6,425 nucleotides of DNA from a bacterium. GTDB lineage: Bacteria; RBG-13-66-14. The DNA is taken from the NCBI GenBank assembly GCA_035528375.1, contig DATKYS010000076.1:1-6425 (forward strand). Direction: 5' to 3'. Below the pieces are notes generated by a model. That model was given only the letters and a program-made list of their open reading frames with translations, did not search any database and was not told the DNA's origin. Position 1 is the first letter of the stretch. The number at the start of each line of letters is the position of its first letter. A program made the translations under genes and the position numbers. Of this stretch, positions 5,697 to 6,425 are shown one piece after another.

Positions 5697-6011
5697 ATGG
5701 ACCTGGTTCTCGTTACGGGCAACGTGGTCTCCACGGTCAAGGACGCGGGACTGTCGGGCTTCAAGCTCCTTTTATGCCGACCTGCCGGGGCCGACGGGAA
5801 GCCGACGGGGGGCGAGCTGATCTGCGTGGACGCCGTGGGCGCCGGGCAGGGGGAGCTGTGCTTCATCGCCCGGGGGTCCTCGGCGCGCCAGACCGAGCCC
5901 ACCCGCAACCGACCCGTGGACGCCGTCGTCTGCGGCATCGTGGACTCCATCGAGCGCGACGGCCGCATCGTCTTCCGCAAGCACGGCGCACCCGACAAGC
6001 CTGAGGCTTGA
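5697..6011 (+). CDS. EutN/CcmL-family microcompartment vertex protein (BMC-P), first copy
   Basis: A complete 104-residue BMC-P protein; family members form pentamers that close the twelve vertices of a bacterial microcompartment shell. Family marks: VTGNVVSTVKDAGLSGFKLLL (6-26), with G8 at the same place as in CcmL; CVDAVGAGQGE (43-53); ARGSSAR (58-64); and PVDAVVCGIVDSIE (73-86). Length is typical. ATG at 5697 is chosen because it gives the family's usual N-terminus; an in-frame GTG at 5691 would add two residues and is better placed for AAGG at 5682-5685. The Shine-Dalgarno site for the ATG is weak. Four cysteines (C27, C43, C55, C79) are many for so small a protein. It is the first gene after the promoter at 5635 and probably heads a shell/enzyme operon. 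Which metabolism is enclosed cannot be told here. Confidence 0.93.
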   Translation: MDLVLVTGNVVSTVKDAGLSGFKLLLCRPAGADGKPTGGELICVDAVGAGQGELCFIARGSSARQTEPTRNRPVDAVVCGIVDSIERDGRIVFRKHGAPDKPEA

Positions 6012-6045
6012 CGCAGTTGCGCCGGGAGCGGGTTAACCGCGGGGA

Positions 6046-6123
6046 GGTGCCGGCGCGATTCTTGCCCGGAGGGTGCGTCGTCGTTGTTAAAAGAAGCGGG
6101 TCCGCAAGAATCGTGACGGCACC
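6046..6123 (+). promoter_or_regulatory. Long hairpin between the two shell genes
   Basis: Arms at 6046-6065 and 6104-6123 are complementary over 20 positions. The inner ten are perfect (CGATTCTTGC with GCAAGAATCG); then come a G-U pair, a C-G pair and one mismatch; the outer seven are perfect (GGTGCCG with CGGCACC). The loop is 38 nt and A-rich in part (TTAAAAGAAG). It fills most of the 153-bp gap and has no T-run after it, so it is not a standard terminator. It may be an RNA processing or stability element that sets the ratio of the two pentamer proteins. A small frame (GTG 6047 to TAA 6178) runs through it; see the rejected list. Confidence 0.6.
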
Positions 6124-6164
6124 GGTGGATGGTCGAGGAGCGACGCATCGGGGGTTGGATTTAA

Positions 6165-6425
6165 ATGCAACGGGGTAAAGTAACGGGCGGCGTCTGGGCG
6201 ACGCGGCATCTGCCCGTCCTCGACGGCGTCCGGCTGGCGCTGGTGCGTCGCCGCGGTCCCGACGGCCGACTCTCCGACCGCGAGGAGGTGGCCGTGGAGG
6301 TGGTGGAGGCCGGCGTCGGCGACGAGGTCCTCCTGGCCGACGGGCGCGAGGCGTCGCTGGCCATGCCCGAGGGGAAGGGTTTCGCCCCGGTGGACCTCGC
6401 CGTGGTCGGCGTCCTCGACGAACAG
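6165..6425 (+). CDS. EutN/CcmL-family vertex protein (BMC-P), second copy, cut by window end
   Basis: The first 87 residues of a second BMC-P protein, open to the last base. It aligns with the first copy: KVTGGVWATRHLPVLDGVRLALV (5-27, again with G8), EAGVGDEVLLADGREASLA (52-70) and PVDLAVVGVLDE (75-86). It is clearly diverged, for example lacking the GSSAR stretch and all four cysteines of the first copy. The ATG at 6165 must be the start, because an in-frame TAA lies directly before it (6162-6164). The ribosome site is weak (GGA five bases upstream, or GGGGG ten bases upstream). Loci with several BMC-P paralogues are common in metabolosomes, so more shell and enzyme genes are expected past 6425. 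I infer it is co-transcribed with the first copy. Confidence 0.88.
   Translation, partial: MQRGKVTGGVWATRHLPVLDGVRLALVRRRGPDGRLSDREEVAVEVVEAGVGDEVLLADGREASLAMPEGKGFAPVDLAVVGVLDEQ

Noticed and set aside
6047-6178. Small plus-strand frame (GTG at 6047, 43 residues, TAA at 6176-6178) between the two BMC-P genes, overlapping the second by 14 bp; it can be extended up to a TTG at 6008.
   Set aside because: It runs through both arms of the long inverted repeat, has no ribosome site separate from the GTG, no recognisable family, and a hydrophilic, low-complexity end. The hairpin explains the sequence better. A conserved peptide in relatives would reverse this.

Overview
The window is high-GC DNA, by eye about two thirds G+C or more, from a bacterium. 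The organism cannot be fixed from sequence alone. A lipoprotein with Ig-like modules, an exosortase-locus-type polysaccharide deacetylase and microcompartment shell genes, together with long intergenic repeat mosaics, suit a Gram-negative-type environmental lineage such as a candidate phylum or the wider PVC/FCB groups. That placement is an inference of low confidence.

Layout from left to right: (1) 1-27 is probably the last codons of a plus-strand gene. (2) 28-404 holds no gene and is filled with hairpin-forming repeats, two of which look like terminators for the minus-strand operon that ends at 405. (3) 405-2483 is a compact minus-strand operon. Its order of transcription is a four-helix membrane protein (1947-2483), a class I SAM methyltransferase (1283-1936) and a polysaccharide deacetylase (405-1286). 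A good sigma-70-like promoter lies at 2515-2543, and the last two genes overlap as ATGA. (4) 2544-3248 holds no gene; from about 2604 it is a second repeat mosaic. It contains a 101-nt direct repeat spaced 245 bp apart and hairpins that also occur, inverted, in the left mosaic. (5) 3249-5576 is a 775-residue lipoprotein gene on the minus strand. (6) 5577-5696 is a divergent promoter region. (7) 5697-6425 carries two plus-strand EutN/CcmL (BMC-P) genes, the second cut by the window end, separated by a long hairpin.

How the genes fit together: the deacetylase and methyltransferase are plausibly a surface or exported polysaccharide modification pair. The lipoprotein is a separate cell-envelope protein. 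The paired BMC-P genes mark what is probably the start of a bacterial microcompartment locus that continues past 6425; they would supply the pentamers that cap shell vertices. The encapsulated pathway cannot be told from this window.

The most unusual content is non-coding: a family of hairpins with different stems behind a shared GACGTAGGG-like leader, several ending in T-runs, and the long inverted repeat between the two shell genes.
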